Positions 55,001 to 64,000 of a stretch of DNA of 64,000 nt are shown piece by piece (the stretch's first letter is position 1; each line of letters starts with the position of its first letter). The stretch is from Ananas comosus (Eukaryota; Streptophyta; Magnoliopsida; Poales; Bromeliaceae), in the NCBI RefSeq assembly GCF_001540865.1, contig NC_033629.1, positions 8,942,281-9,006,280 of the forward strand, written 5' to 3'. The notes beneath the pieces were generated by a model that was not told the origin of the DNA, made no database searches, and worked only from the letters and a program-made list of their open reading frames with translations. The position numbers were made by a program, and so were the translations under genes.

Positions 55001-56605
55001 TTCATATCCTATACTTGTGACGTGATTAGTCGAGTTTCATATCCTATACTTGTGACGTGATTGGTCGAGTTTCCATATACTATACTTGTGACGTGATTGG
55101 TCGAGTTTCATATCATATACTTGTGACGTGATTGGTCGAGTTTCATATCCTATACTTGTGACGTGATTGGTCGATGTTTCATATCCTATACTTGTGACTG
55201 ATTGGTCGAGGTTTCATATTCTAATACTTGTGACGTGATTGGTCGAGTTTCATATCCTAGTTGATCTGAGTGGTCAGTCTTGTGTTCATTGAGCAGTATT
55301 TGCATATGTTTGAGGGATGTTGATGTTGTCCATCCTACGTTGACCTGAGTGGGTTGGTTCTTGTGCTTCTTTACAGTTGACGACCTATGCGGTCGATGGG
55401 CCCCTGGGGGGGCAGGATTGCGGCTGGTTGCCGACGGTTGATCATTGAGCATATATATCATTGATCGCCCGATACTCGTCGCATTTCACGAACAGCGTGG
55501 CGGTCTAATCCACCGCAAGGAGTGTTCTTTTCCGGAAAAGTGGTTGAATGGTGACAACCCGTGAGCCTAGAGAGGTTATATGCACTGGAGAGTAGTAGTG
55601 GCACTGCTTGAGGTCTGCGGTGCTGACCAAGAAGAGATTGGTTTCAGATTGGGTACTTTTGGACTTTCTGACCGGTTGACGCATATGTCTATAGTAGCAG
55701 TCGTTGCATGCATACTTACAGTTCTTGCTTTATAGTTTCTTGCCTACTATAGTAGATATTCATGTATGCTTTCTGTTCCAGTTACAGTAGCGGTAGCCGT
55801 TATTCAGTCTAGTTCCTACTTTCTTTCAGTTTATTGCTACTGTATTCAGTATATCTGCTCATTACCTTATACATCTCTTTCGTTTATTATTGTTCCTACT
55901 ATATTTTCACTGACCGGTGTGTCGTATAGCTCTTCCTGATCCGGTGAGTACTCCTCGCCTTCTTCGGCTTGCGGTACCCACTGGGAGGGGAGACATGTTT
56001 ACATGTTCTCACCTCCCCCACTATTTTTCAGGTATCGCGGGCGGTGAGGGTTGAGACTGGACGTGAGATACGTAGCGGTTGATAGAGCTTCCGACCCAAG
56101 TTATTCGGTTTAGTTCTACCCTTACTATTATGTTGATATAGCTTAGATAGTTTATATGATTCGGTATATTTTATTACATTTGAAAATATGTGTTTTCATG
56201 AATGTAATAAATGGATTTGTGAATTTTGTGAAATGGAAAGGTTTTCTACCCCTCGTGGTAGCGTTTTTAAAGAATAAAGGTTTCTGTATAGGAAACAGTT
56301 TTGAAAAGAATTTTCTGTGTATTTATGTTTAAATATTAAATGCAAATCTGTGATGTGAATGGTGAATGTATGAATATATGAATGAATAATTATTTCTATA
56401 TTCATTTAGTTGTGGTTGTATCCTGTTTGTACTGTTGTACTTGTGCAACGCCGTGCAAATACAGGGGAGACTCTGTCCGTGTGAACAATGGATCCCTGTA
56501 TTTGTGGCGGATCTGGCATACTCTGGGGTCAGGTTTCCAAAAAAAAAAAAATTTTAGACGCCTTTTCCGCTGTGTTCAAACAAAAAGGGACCCCGGAGCG
56601 TGACA
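52049..56605 (+). mobile_element. Solo LTR of a large gypsy (chromovirus-like) element, 4.56 kb
   Basis: TGTAAGGACTGAGATTTTTA...GGACCCCGGAGCGTGACA is flanked by the perfect 5-bp duplication ACTAC (52044-52048, 56606-56610). No retroviral gene and no internal terminal repeat were found, so a solo LTR is the simplest reading. The end matches in style the reversed LTR at 22802 (GGG..GCGTGACA), and both have '...ggtatcgcggg...' text before a downstream AT-rich part. A GC-rich block (about 52900-53690) has long Pro/Arg/Ala-rich frames on both strands that look like composition effects. A minisatellite lies at 54966-55259. Confidence 0.82.
54966..55259. repeat. 35-bp minisatellite, about 8 copies
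   Basis: Unit TCATATCCTATACTTGTGAC then GTGATTGGTCGAGTT, repeated about eight times with few substitutions and 1-bp indels, inside the 4.56-kb solo LTR. Further copies of 'gacctgagtggt'-type text follow. Confidence 0.92.
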
Positions 56606-56766
56606 ACTACCCATCAGTGTATAAATATCCGTTATTGTAAAGACAACAAGAAACACCAATGCGTCAAATGAATGAATAATACAAATAACCAAAATTCTCT
56701 ACCATATTGATTTAATGACCTCAGGCTATGCCACATTCTGCTTACCCACCCGGCATATAACCCTAA

Positions 56767-57588
56767 GGGTGCGTTTGGTTCGAGTTATCCTGGTAGGATT
56801 ACAGGCAATCCTGCTAGGATTACCGTGATTGGTTTATCCGCTATATAATCTAGTCGTTAATATAGCATTACAAATCGAGTAGGATTGCACCGAAAATATT
56901 AACGAAAGGGGGGTCGTATATCTTGGATTACTGAAAACCGGTAATGCTACATATTATATAAAATGACAATTTTATTCTCCAACACCCCCAAACCCAATTA
57001 ACAGCATTATTTCCATCTCTCTCTCTCTCTCTCACGCCTTCCCTGCTCTCTCTCTCTCGCTCTCTCTCTCTCTCTCGCACGCCTCTCTCTCTTTTTCTCT
57101 CTCTCTCATGTCTTTTTTTTTTTCTATTAACAGCATCATCTTTTTTTTTCTATTTTCCTTTTCTTGCATCTGATTTGGAAATGTTAGGAAAAATTTCATA
57201 TATTTTTGTGCCCTAATTAATCATGTGTTAGCCTAAAAATAAAAAACCTAGTTTTATTTATTTGTGTGTATATGATAATTTTTTATTTAATTTATTATCT
57301 TTTAATTTTTATTTTAGTTTTTTATTTGTATTTTCTCTCGTCAATTAATATTCAAATGACCACAACAAGGACAATTTTGAAAAAAACTATACTTTTATAT
57401 CAGGATTATTAAATTTTATAGACTGAACCAAACGTAATAATACTATAAACACTGTAATCTAGTATTACATTACTGCATTAAACCAAACGCGTTAATGCAG
57501 CATCAGTAGTAATCTCACGCCGAAATCCAAGATACCTTTATATGTCGAGATACTCTATAATATTACATAATTCAAACCAAACGCGCCC
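56767..57588. mobile_element. PIF/Harbinger-like MITE, 822 bp
   Basis: GGGTGCGTTTGGTTCGAGTT and, reversed, GGGCGCGTTTGGTTTGAATT form terminal inverted repeats flanked by TAA on both sides (56764-56766, 57589-57591). Subterminal text also pairs (tattacat, ccaagata). Its centre holds a CT-rich run (57018-57108). No transposase. Confidence 0.82.
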
Positions 57589-57749
57589 TAACAGGCACCT
57601 TGTAAGGCTCATGGGTCAGAAATACGATCATCTTTCCGAAAAAGAACACCCTCTTATGGTGTATCAGACCGTTGATGTACGTAAAATGCTCACGAGCTGT
57701 AGCTATCGATGCAATATGCTCATTAGCCAACATCAGCAAGTAGCTGAGA

Positions 57750-58700
57750 GAATAATCTGCATAAATGCTTGACCAATCAGGTCTACTATTTTCGGAGGAA
57801 TATCACCATGTCACTGATCTATCAGGTCTATATAACCAAGTCATAGTTTATAAGATACAAGAAGTCATAGTTTACGAGATATGAGAAGTCATCATGCAAT
57901 AAATATGCAATCATGCACGAATACAAATGTCACCAACCACCATGAACAAGTCATGATAACTAATCATAATCAACATACTCTACAACTAGATCATGATACT
58001 ATAAATAAGAATAAATCATAGAGTAGACAGCAGAAAACAAATGAAGTGTAAAAGCATAGTAGATAAGCATGAACATACTACTCAAATCAAAGAGGAGAAG
58101 GCACCGCTGAACTGAATTCGGATCGAAGTATCTACCTGTAATCTGGTGAAGCCCTAGCTTTAATAGTGCTCCAACAAGTTGCTTGGACCTATGAAAGATC
58201 CTATAGAGTCGCGATCCACTTGGCATGGAAAGACTAACACTAAATGAACTCAAAATCACTTATCTCACATTCAAATAACCAACCGGGCAATCGGTGTCTA
58301 ATGCCAATTCCCAAACACTCGCTGGAAATTTTCGACAACACACCGGAACACTTTCGAAACCCACGAAGTGTCCCGAAAAGTACCAAATCACACAACAACT
58401 CCCCCATTGACCCAAAACGCACCAATTGAGGTGTCTGAGCAGCAAATACATGTGAATGTTGCAAACATTGTGTTTAATGTAAACCGAACTACGTCGGGTT
58501 CCCAAAAATGCCAAATCGGCTCCAGAACCCACTATAAACCCTATTGCTGCCTCAGGACATAAGAGATAGGGAGGTAACTAGCCAATAAGGCTCGATATTA
58601 GACACGAGACATCCATGAGTCGAACGCGAATTTCAGATAAAAAAAAATAATCGAACAGTCAATTTGGTCGATAATCGCGTCAAAATTCAAATTAAGCTAC
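57750..58700 (-). mobile_element. Decayed long-LTR fragment, reverse orientation
   Basis: Read on the minus strand, 'acaggtagatacttcgatcc' (about 58124-58143) matches 'acaggtgggtacttcgatcc' in the solo LTR (about 54520-54539). It is followed, as there, by CT-rich text and 'catgcttat'. The LTR ends were not found, so the limits are approximate. Confidence 0.5.
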
Positions 58701-59878
58701 AACCTACAAACAAGGACAATAGTCTAGAAGTCATACACTGCTAGTACACACTACCCGGGGTAGCAAACATTCACAATTTGAAATAAAAAACCCTCGAGCA
58801 TGCGTTTAATTGCATAATTAAAGTATTACAAGCAAAAGTTTACTACGATTTCGAAAACCGTGTGCTTCAAAAACCAACCACTAGCACAGACCGATAGGTC
58901 TTGACGTTCCGAAACCCATGCTCACTCTCTAGAGTGCAATGGAGGTTGTGGAGTGCGCTGGGGCTTCCTAAACCCCAATGTCCAACGCTCTCGGGAGTGG
59001 CATAGCAAGACTATCAAATATGGCCTCCCGGAGTGCGATGAAGATGAGCTCAGATGTCCTTGGGCCCATAGAAGGACCATGCTCACCTTCTGGAAGGTTG
59101 TTAATGTTGGACTAAGCCAGAACAAAGGGCTCGGCCCAAAACTGCCCCAGTTTGGGCTAGGACTGAGCAACTCTGCGCACTTGGGCTCAAGCGCTCGAAG
59201 GCAGCTCGTGCCAGCTCAGGAAGGTTGAGGCTGAGGAGGGGAAGGCCAAAGCAAGGATGGTTGGCAGCGGAGAGGCGCTAGCGGCATGGTTGGAGGAGAT
59301 CTATCCAAAACACAAGAGTTCAGGCTCAGCCTGGTACTTCGAGTGTAGGAAAGAAAGAAACGGCGCGATGGCAATAAGGAAAAGTCTTCGGAGCTCCCTG
59401 AGCAGGCCACGACGGTCGAGAGTGGCAACGCACTAGAGCTAGAGCCGCAGCCTGAAACCACCCCAAAATCGGGTACCACTTAGATCTCAGGCTCGGGAAA
59501 TGCCTGTGGCAGCAAAGCTCGCCAGTCCAATGTTGCCGGAGGTCAAAAAGATCGGCGGCGACGGCGACACAACAAAGATGGTGTTAAAGCATAAAAAAAA
59601 AAGAGAAAAAAAAAAGAGAAAATTTGAATCCAACTTTTGAATGGGAATATGGTGTATGAGATAATCTATGCACTAGGTGCATAGACTACAAAAAAAGGGA
59701 AGAGAGAGAATGCTAATATCTCGTAGGCACATGGATATTCCATATCTACTAATTAGCAAATTAGTCATTTTCTTTTCATATATTTGTGAGGTGCTCTACT
59801 TCAATAAAAGCAAATAAATATTTTATTTTGTAAAAAAAAAAAGTAAATTAGTAAACACATGCGTATCCATATACATAC

Positions 59879-59912
<34 letters not shown>

Positions 59913-60089
59913 TACTCTTTTATTTTATTTACTTTTAAAATACTATAACTAAAGTAAAAATAATATAAACAAATAAGAGGGGCTAATTTGCAATATCATA
60001 TCCATGATCCCATGAGGACAAAATATCTCAACTTCCCACATCCCCACAACCCCCACCATATGCACTTCCTTCAAAAAAAAATAATAAAT
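58701..60089. other. Intergenic, no gene seen
   Basis: A GC-richer patch at 58920-59580 has frames of mixed composition without a recognisable family. Poly-A/AAG text at about 59590-59625 and a TACA/TA microsatellite at about 59870-59912 follow. Confidence 0.5.
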
Positions 60090-60379
60090 AAATAAATAAA
60101 TAAATCCCAAGTAGTTACAACTTAGCCCATAAATATCTCTCAAAAAAAAAAGGGGAACCTACTTGGAACCTATTTCGGAACCTACTTTTGAATCTACTCT
60201 CTAATCTATTCCCAACAAAAAAAAAAAAAAAAAAAAACACCATCCCATTACTCTCTTCACGAAAGAGAAGAAGAAAATAGGTAATAATAATATTTTTTTT
60301 GAATATTTTTTATAACTAATCCTATCAATTTTTATAATTATAAAAATAATTTTCTTAAAAAAATAATTATAAAAATAGA

Positions 60380-60576
60380 TCTTTAAATACGGTGAATCAT
60401 TCACCGCATTCATAACTTCTATTTAGCAGTAGAAAAATAATAAAAGCGGTGAACCATTCACCCCTTTTACCATCGTAGAATTATAATCAAAAGGAAGAAA
60501 AAGAAAGAAAGCGGTGAATGATTCACCGCTTATAAAAGCGGTGAATGCGGTGAATGATTCACCGCTTTTATAAGAC
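60380..60576. repeat. Cluster of CGGTGAATGATTCACCG palindromes
   Basis: Perfect or near-perfect 17-bp palindromes near 60390, 60446, 60511 and 60550, joined by 'aaaagcggtgaa'. The same motif family occurs in the MITE at 8580-8966 (near 8730, 8780 and 8810). Confidence 0.8.
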
Positions 60577-62514
60577 TATATCTAAAAATAAAATTTTAAC
60601 AGATTTATTTTTAAAATAAAATTTTAGAAGAGGACTATTGAACTAAAAACCCCATTGATGCTTCATGACAAAGCCCTCTCTCTCTCCTCTAAAAAAAAAA
60701 GCTCTTTCTCTCTTCTAAAAAACGTCATCTCTCTCTATCATGGTTGCATGCCATGGCCTCAATTCTCATATTGTCGTGATTGCACCAATCTCGTGTGAGC
60801 AAGGCGAAGATAGTTGAGCTCAACATCGCCGTCAATGGAGTGCCCGAGTCCACCGCCTTCGACACCAACCTGCATGCTTTCCAACCCCATCTCTAATGCC
60901 GTTGCGCCTCGACTTGCCGTGACGGCCTTCACCCTCGACATTGCTGCTGCATCTACTCTGTTGTAGCCGCGACTTCCGACTCTCTGCTGCGATTCCAATG
61001 CAATCGTGAAACCGGTGTTGCGCAACGCACTAAGCCCACCAATTGTTTGATGAAATGCCCAAGATGCATTTTTTGACGGCGAACCTAACTTGCATATAGA
61101 GAGAAAGCGGTGCTCTTCTCTTTAAGAAAAAAATGTGTCATCAAAAGAGAGAGAGAGCGGTGCTCTTCTCTTTGTTAAAAAAAAATGTCACCAAAGGAGA
61201 GAGAAAAATTACTCCTTCAATTAGGAAAGAGGGAGCTTTGTTACTAAAAGGGAGGCAAGGAAGGGATTTTCCCACCTTAGTTGTCCAATGAATATAAAAG
61301 AGGCAAAGAAAGATTATCCATCTTTGTTGTCCTGTACTTTCAAAGGAGATAAAGAGAGAAAAATGTTCACTTAATTCTCTTATAATTAGGAGGCAAAAGA
61401 AATCAATCGGGTTACCGATTGTTACTCTTTTGATCGTCCTTTTATTGGAAGAACAACGGGATGTTCGAAAAATAATCGAACCCCTTGATTCTATCCAGAG
61501 TCGAACCTCTCGATTTGGCCAAATTAGACCAAATTGAGATTTAATCGCATTGGACGCTTTATGCTCCAAATTAAATTAAGTCATGATGTTGAAGTTGGTT
61601 TTAACCTTTTCATTATTAATGTGAGTTGAATTTTCATTATTCATGACTGAGAATTTGAAAATTAAAAAAGTGCATGCGAAATTTTAAGCATTGAATTTGA
61701 TTTTAAATCAGATATTTAAATTTTTTAGGTTAACATTTTGATCTCGAACAAGTCCCAAATAATCTCAAACTAACTACCTCAAAATAAAGAATCTCGTTTG
61801 GGACCAGCCTAAACCTGAATCTGAGCCCAATTCTATAGCTTGCCCAAAGAAAATATGGACCTAAGCCATACGGGCCTAAATTGAGCCTGAGCCCACATCC
61901 AAAACTTAGATATAATTCAGGCCTCAACCTGAATCCATACTATATGGGCCTGAATTTAGCCCATGCCCGAATCCATACTATATAAGCCTAAATTTAGTCC
62001 ATGCCTGAATCCACAGCTTGAATTACATGAACCCACACTGAGCCCAGGCCCAGGTTTGAATACAAACCTAACCCAAAGTAGACCATAAAAAAAAAGTGCC
62101 CAAACTGGATCAAGCCCAATTTAGATCTTCATGAGACTTAAGAACCAAAGTTTAAACTCACACTCCAAACTACATGGATCTCCTTATATAGACTAGAACC
62201 AAATCCAAAAATCTAACCCAAACCAAGACTTGAAATCATGCTTACCAATCAAATCCAATCTTGAACCTAAGCCACATGGGCTAGGTACAATCTGAATATG
62301 AGACCAAGCCCTACCAACTTTTTTTCTATCTCTTTTCCATACCAATTTGTTAGGGGGCAAATCTTTTTAACCCAATTCTCTAGCACATTAAACTAGAGTC
62401 ATATTGCTACCACATTCATACTAAATTGAATTCTAAAATATTTATTTAGAATTGATCAAACTATCTATTTATCTTAGTATATGTGACTAAGGTAAAAGTA
62501 ATAAATTAGGTTTC
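60577..62514. other. Intergenic, no gene seen
   Basis: A GC-richer patch at about 60750-61030 is not recognisable. 61070-61200 contains a near-duplicate 'gagagaaagcggtgctcttctcttt' pair. At 61920-62020 'ctgaatccatactatat' and 'gcctgaatttagcccatgc'-like phrases recur two to three times. Confidence 0.5.
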
Positions 62515-62965
62515 ACCTAATCAAATCAAATTTATTGGACTCTAATACAACTACCTGGAGTTCAAACAAATGAAGCTAAGTTAGACTCTAATACATATAC
62601 TTAGAGTTTAATTTAAATTAAATTTGACTAATCCTAATATATATAATTAGGGTTTAGTTAACATTTCACCTTATGGTGAACCCAAAGTAAATATAATGAA
62701 GCTCTAACATATAAGATTAGAGCCTAACTACACTGGACTCTAAGATATAAAATTAGAGTCTAATTTAAAATATTTGGGCTAATCCTAACATATACATTTA
62801 GGATGAAGGCTTAAATTGAATATCAAATCAAATTCAATTGGACTTTATCACATACAATTAGAGTTCAATTAACCAAATCAAACTCTAATGCATCTAATTA
62901 GAGTTTAATTTGAATCAAATCCGATTAAATCCCAATATATATACATGGAATTTAATCAATCTTTC
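62515..62965. repeat. Degenerate array of ACTCTAAT...ATTAGAGT hairpins
   Basis: About nine imperfect palindromes of the form (G/A)ACTCTAATACATATA-n-TTAGAGTTTAA recur every 45-60 bp (near 62531, 62584, 62633, 62701, 62740, 62774, 62841, 62880, 62929). Variants use AATCCTAA...TTAGGATT. Confidence 0.65.
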
Positions 62966-63656
62966 ATCTTAGGGTGAACAATATTGTTGAGTTCCGAAAC
63001 ATATAGAGCCCAACCAAATCAACTTGATCATATACTTTGGGCATCTTGGAATATATAACTAAAGTGCAATTAAAATTAAGTTCAATTGACCATCATATTG
63101 TAAAATTAAGCTTTTTTTTTTTATGCTCTATATATGTACACTGAGGGTATGCCCTTGGTTAAAGCCATATAATTGAATGATAAACTATATTATAAAATCT
63201 TTTTTTTGTTCAATTCCAGTTTATTTCTCCTTCAACATTTCAGAGGTCTCTTAATCGAAGGTATCCTAATATTTTATAGGGGTAATTAATAGTAAATGCT
63301 TGCATTTATTGAAAGTCGTGGATTCATAATACTTGATACCTATATATGCATATTTAAATATTAATCTGAATCATGAATACTACCCTACGGAAAATTAAAA
63401 TAAGATCAACCGTGCAAGGTGCGTCATTCGTGGTGGCAGACAGGTGTGGGCCACAGTCAAGTCCCTAGAGAGAGATGGGAGACCCGAGAGAGAGGATAAG
63501 AGAGAAAGAGTTAGAGAGATGGAGAGATCGCGGCCGACTGGAGAGAAGGACGGCTGGTGGTATAGGGGTGGCGAGGGCTCTAGGGAGAGAAGAGAAGAGG
63601 ACCAAGGTTAGGGTTCAATAGGTCAGTCATCTATATATACATATATAGATACGTAT

Positions 63657-63689
<33 letters not shown>
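62966..63689. other. Intergenic, no gene seen
   Basis: AT-rich to about 63400, then a GA-rich stretch (63465-63600), then an AC/TA microsatellite (about 63657-63690) leading into the last MITE. Confidence 0.55.
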
Positions 63690-63691
<2 letters not shown>

Positions 63692-63915
63692 GTTCGGCTA
63701 TGGTGCTTATAAAAGCACCAAGCACTTAGTGCTTGTGAACTTTTTACTGTTAGATCTACGTCTTTGATCATTTTTACCCGTTAGATTATACTATTCAACC
63801 AACCACCCACTCAACCCTAGGGGGCCCACATTATCCTAACGGCACATCCCTTAATCCAAGGGCCGAAAACTTACAAGTACCAATAACTTGGTACTTTTAA
63901 AAGCATAGGAGCTCA

Positions 63916-63921
<6 letters not shown>
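63690..63921. mobile_element. (TA)n-associated MITE, family A
   Basis: Starts GAGTTCGGCTATGGTGCTTA and ends TAAAAGCATAGGAGCTCAATTC in near-inverted form. The centre is nearly identical to the 35779 copy (attatactattcaaccaacc, actcaaccctag). TA repeats lie on both sides. Confidence 0.85.

Positions 63922-64000
<79 letters not shown>
63922..64000. repeat. (TA)n then (GA)n microsatellite at window end
   Basis: About 14 TA units followed by at least 24 GA units running to the last base, so the tract continues outside the window. Confidence 0.9.

Noticed and set aside
58922..59479. Possible small genes at 58922-59479
   Set aside because: Overlapping frames on both strands, no family motif, no splice pattern that extends them.

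Overview
The window is plant nuclear DNA, most likely from a monocot. It has spliced genes with very long introns, LTR retrotransposons of plant-only types (a Tat-type Ty3/gypsy element with a second RNase H, and TRIMs), Mutator-like elements carrying GC-rich captured DNA, and a dense layer of MITEs. Monocot, perhaps a bromeliad such as pineapple, is inference from the general look of the repeats and was not tested. Five single N bases (3998, 9591, 16154, 41258, 48730) mark a draft assembly.

Only two host genes can be supported, both on the minus strand. (1) 4517-8184 is a four-exon receptor-like cytoplasmic kinase of subfamily VII (PBL19/PCRK-like, 395 aa). All three introns are phase 0 with GT-AG ends. 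(2) 34386-47993 is a five-exon casein kinase II beta (regulatory) subunit, 274 aa by my exon joins. Its first intron is about 8.5 kb and its second about 3.4 kb, both filled with transposons. No RNA gene, CRISPR array or other host gene was recognised.

Layout: 1-4.5 kb, intergenic DNA with an intact TRIM beside a LINE remnant; 4.5-8.2 kb, kinase gene; 8.5-16.9 kb, MITEs, two Mutator-like elements (one a 2.8-kb Pack-MULE with several captured gene fragments) and a degenerate TRIM; 16.95-32.6 kb, a TRIM split by a complete 15.2-kb Ty3/gypsy element (770-bp LTRs, target duplication CACCC). That gypsy element is itself split by two solo LTRs and carries a long antisense reading region with a plant-mobile-domain-like protein. 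34.4-48 kb is the CK2-beta gene, with two families of (TA)n-flanked MITEs, a Pack-MULE and an older hAT-like element in its introns. 48.4-64 kb is intergenic: a third Mutator-like element, a 4.56-kb solo LTR with a 35-bp minisatellite, a Harbinger-like MITE, a reverse-oriented LTR fragment and palindromic repeats.

Most elements were closed by eye on matching target-site duplications, which makes their limits firm. The retroelement genes are decayed: many stops, plus catalytic residues lost by apparent G-to-A changes. Nothing suggests a coding operon-like system. The most unusual items are the antisense mobile-domain region in the gypsy element, the Pack-MULE family with ~100-bp inverted repeats, and the (TA)n-associated MITE families packed into the CK2-beta introns.
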